Of a stretch of DNA of 64,000 nt, positions 61,991 to 64,000 are shown in pieces (within the stretch, counting starts at the first letter, position 1; each line of letters starts with the position of its first letter). The DNA is from Macrotis lagotis (Eukaryota; Chordata; Mammalia; Peramelemorphia; Peramelidae), in contig NC_133666.1 in the NCBI RefSeq assembly GCF_037893015.1, positions 627,094,310 to 627,158,309 of the forward strand, written 5' to 3'. The notes beneath the pieces were generated by a model that did no database searches, was not told where the DNA came from, and saw nothing but the letters and a program-made list of their open reading frames with translations. The position numbers and the translations under genes are program-made.

Positions 61991-62480
61991 CTTGGCCGCC
62001 GGCCGGGGTCCCGGCAGACCGGTTCCGGGTGTCCGCGGCGCTGCCTGCGTCAGAGCGTGAGCACGCGGGAGGGCGGGGCGCGCCGGGCCCCGCCGATTGG
62101 CCGGAGGCTCTGGGCCCTGGTCTCCCCCGGCCAATGTCTGCCCTCTCCTCCTCTCGTCGCCAGGGAGAGTGTCCGCGAGAGAGCGCAAGCGCCTCCAGGG
62201 CAGGCCTGGCGCGCGGGGGCTGGATTGGGGGAAGGCCGGACTGAGCCTCGCGGGGGGTGGGGGCCCCAGCGGGCGGTGACGTCACCCGAGTCGCCGCCTT
62301 TGTTGGCAGGGCCCTTCCGGCCTGGCAGCCTGTCATCCCGTCGGCCCTCTTCGGCCTCAGTTTCCCTTAGCCCCGACTGCCCAGGATCTCCAAGAGCCCC
62401 GATTCAACCCTGGACCCAGGCGGTTCCGTCGGAGAAGGGGAGGCCGGGGGCCGAGCTCAGCGGCCCCCCGAAATCCAGCC
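61320..62480. promoter_or_regulatory. GADD45GIP1: GADD45GIP1 CpG island with CRE and YY1 sites
   Basis: CpG-dense region over exon 1 and upstream. A 12-bp perfect palindrome GGTGACGTCACC (full CRE) is at 62275-62286. The start codon lies inside AAGATGGCGGC on the minus strand (plus-strand GCCGCCATCTT at about 61,983-61,993), a YY1-type element. Confidence 0.65.
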
Positions 62481-62672
62481 CACCAGCAGGAAGGACAAAC
62501 ATCGGCTTCCAAGATCGGGGGCCAGACCAGACCAGACTAGAGAATCGCTAAGATCTCCTGTAGGTTTAAATTAGCCACTTCATGGTTTAGCAAGTACTCA
62601 TTCATTCACTTATTTATTTATTCATTCATTCGTTTGTTTGTTTGTTTGTTTATTCATTTATTTATTTATTTA

Positions 62673-62881
62673 TTTTAGTTTTCTGCAAGGCAATGTGGGG
62701 TTCAGCTGACTTGCCCAAGGCCACACAGTTAGGTAATTATTAAGTGTCTGAGGTCGGATTTGAATTCAGGTCCTCCTGACTGCAGGGCCGGTACTCTATC
62801 CACTGCACCACCTAGCAGCCCCTAACTAGGTAATTATTGTCCAGGCCCTCCCGACTCCAGGGCCAGTGTTCTATCCACTGC
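62673..62881 (-). mobile_element. WSINE1-like CORE-SINE plus a second partial copy
   Basis: A full antisense copy (to 62,822) is followed by about 59 nt of another copy's tRNA-like half (TAGGTAATTATTGTCC ... TCTATCCACTGC). A TTCA/TTTG/TTTA-repeat tract lies at its left (62,596-62,672). Confidence 0.85.
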
Positions 62882-63204
62882 AAGTATTTAATAAGTTCCC
62901 TTCATGTACCAAGTACACGTTCTGCCTTCAGGTTCTATCCGAATGTAAGAAAACTCTCCTTAAATTGTTCTATTTTGTTGATGCTTAAAAGGTTTATAAA
63001 GCAAAGAACTTTCCCATTACAATGAGTTTCAGTCTCCTGTCTTTGAGCAAGGGGAAAATGCCATTCCATCATCACAGGTCTCCTACTCTGGTGTCCCCTC
63101 CAGTTAAAGAGGAGAAATACCCTTCTATTGAGTCGGTCACAGAAAGATCGTTCTATCAAGACTCTCAACCTTGCTAGTTAGTTCTAAAGGGGACCATTCC
63201 TTCA

Positions 63205-63410
63205 ATTTTCAGTCCAGGTAGCTTGGTAGTGGGGTGTGGGGGTTAGAGCTCTGACATCAGGAAGTCGCCAGTTGAAATTCAGCCTCAGACACTCCCAGCA
63301 TAAATTATTTAGTATAAAAAGAAAAAAAAGGTTTGCCTCTGTTTCCTCATCTGTAAAATGAACATAATAAGTACCTACAATAGGGTGATTGTGAGGATAA
63401 AATGAGATGA
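63205..63410 (+). mobile_element. MIR relic
   Basis: GCTTGGTAGTGGGGTGTGGG ... CTGTTTCCTCATCTGTAAAA and GATTGTGAGGATAAAATGAG. Confidence 0.6.
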
Positions 63411-63615
63411 CAAACTTCCCTTGATTCCCTTTTTACTATCTCTAGCTTCTGTTGATTTCCAACTTTAAATAGTTGGTTGCAAACTGTCTCCCCAATAAGA
63501 CTGTGAGCTCACTGAAGGCATGGACTTTGTCCATTCTTTATATTTCCAATGCTTAACAATATTCCTGGAACATATTGCTAACTCAAGCCCACAGGTTTAT
63601 TAAGAGACATACTAT

Positions 63616-63768
63616 AGGGGCAGCTAGGTGGCGTAGTGAATAAAGCACCAGCCCTGGGGTCAGGAGTACCTGGGTTCAAATCCAGTCTCAGACATTTAAT
63701 TACCTAGCTGTGTGGCCTTGGGCAAGCCACTTAACTCCATTTGCCTTGCAAAAAACCTTAAAAAAAAG
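63616..63768 (+). mobile_element. WSINE1-like CORE-SINE with target-site duplication
   Basis: AGAGACATACTAT at 63603-63615 and 63769-63781, perfect. Confidence 0.93.
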
Positions 63769-64000
63769 AGAGACATACTATGCTGGCATTAAGATAGATA
63801 GCACAAGGACTGTCATCAGTTCCATTTTCCCATCTTGCCTAGGGTCATACATTTAGGACTCAGTGCTTGTTTTTTTTTTCCCTCAGGTTTCAGGATAGAT
63901 TATACTGGTACTGGATAATTGCAGGGGATTCCTTGGGATCGGCAGTTGGTTCATGGAATGGAGACAATAATTTCCTTTGGGAGAGTTGGTAGTGTCTGAT

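Noticed and set aside
61217-62551. 444-codon plus-strand open frame
   Set aside because: Antisense to GADD45GIP1 exon 1 inside a CpG island, where stop codons are rare; Arg/Pro/Gly-rich, no domain.

Overview
The window is vertebrate nuclear DNA, almost certainly from an Australidelphian marsupial. About two dozen copies of one roughly 145-bp tRNA-derived CORE-SINE fill it, with the A-box-like TGGCGCAGTGG, the B-box-like GTTCAAATC and a TTGCAAAAA-type tail. The sequence and abundance fit WSINE1/WALLSI, which is strongly amplified in dasyurids (Tasmanian devil, quolls, dunnarts). I named this from memory, not from a search. L1, L2, L3/CR1 and MIR relics make up the rest of the background.

The right half holds four complete host genes in the order known from human 19p13.13: FARSA (minus), CALR (plus), RAD23A (plus) and GADD45GIP1 (minus). 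I traced all coding exons with GT/AG junctions and consistent reading phase. FARSA has 13 coding exons and 497 aa, CALR 9 and 421 aa, RAD23A 9 and 366 aa, and GADD45GIP1 2 and 241 aa. Each starts in a CpG-rich island. FARSA and CALR are divergent, CALR and RAD23A are tandem, and RAD23A and GADD45GIP1 converge tail to tail about 0.8 kb apart. The genes act in protein synthesis and quality control: cytosolic Phe-tRNA charging, ER lectin chaperoning, ubiquitin-receptor/XPC function, and a mitochondrial ribosome subunit. They share conserved position rather than one pathway.

The left half (1 to about 30,900) has no gene I can recognise. It holds a processed retrocopy of ADRM1 (proteasome ubiquitin receptor Rpn13) with a long open frame, poly(A) tail and target-site duplication. 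It also holds an unrecognised broken open frame near 5.6-6.2 kb, a degenerate LINE reverse-transcriptase relic (19.8-21.1 kb), two LTR fossils (8.0-9.5 kb) and many microsatellites. An orphan CpG island at 26.6-27.25 kb lies where human synteny predicts the 5' end of SYCE2, but I could not find SYCE2 exons.

No new biological system is evident. The best leads are: a poly(A) signal embedded in the last codons of GADD45GIP1, the ADRM1 retrocopy, the orphan island, a perfect ER-stress element upstream of CALR, perfect CREs in two neighbouring islands, and a RAD23A exon whose splice acceptor abuts an L3/CR1 relic.
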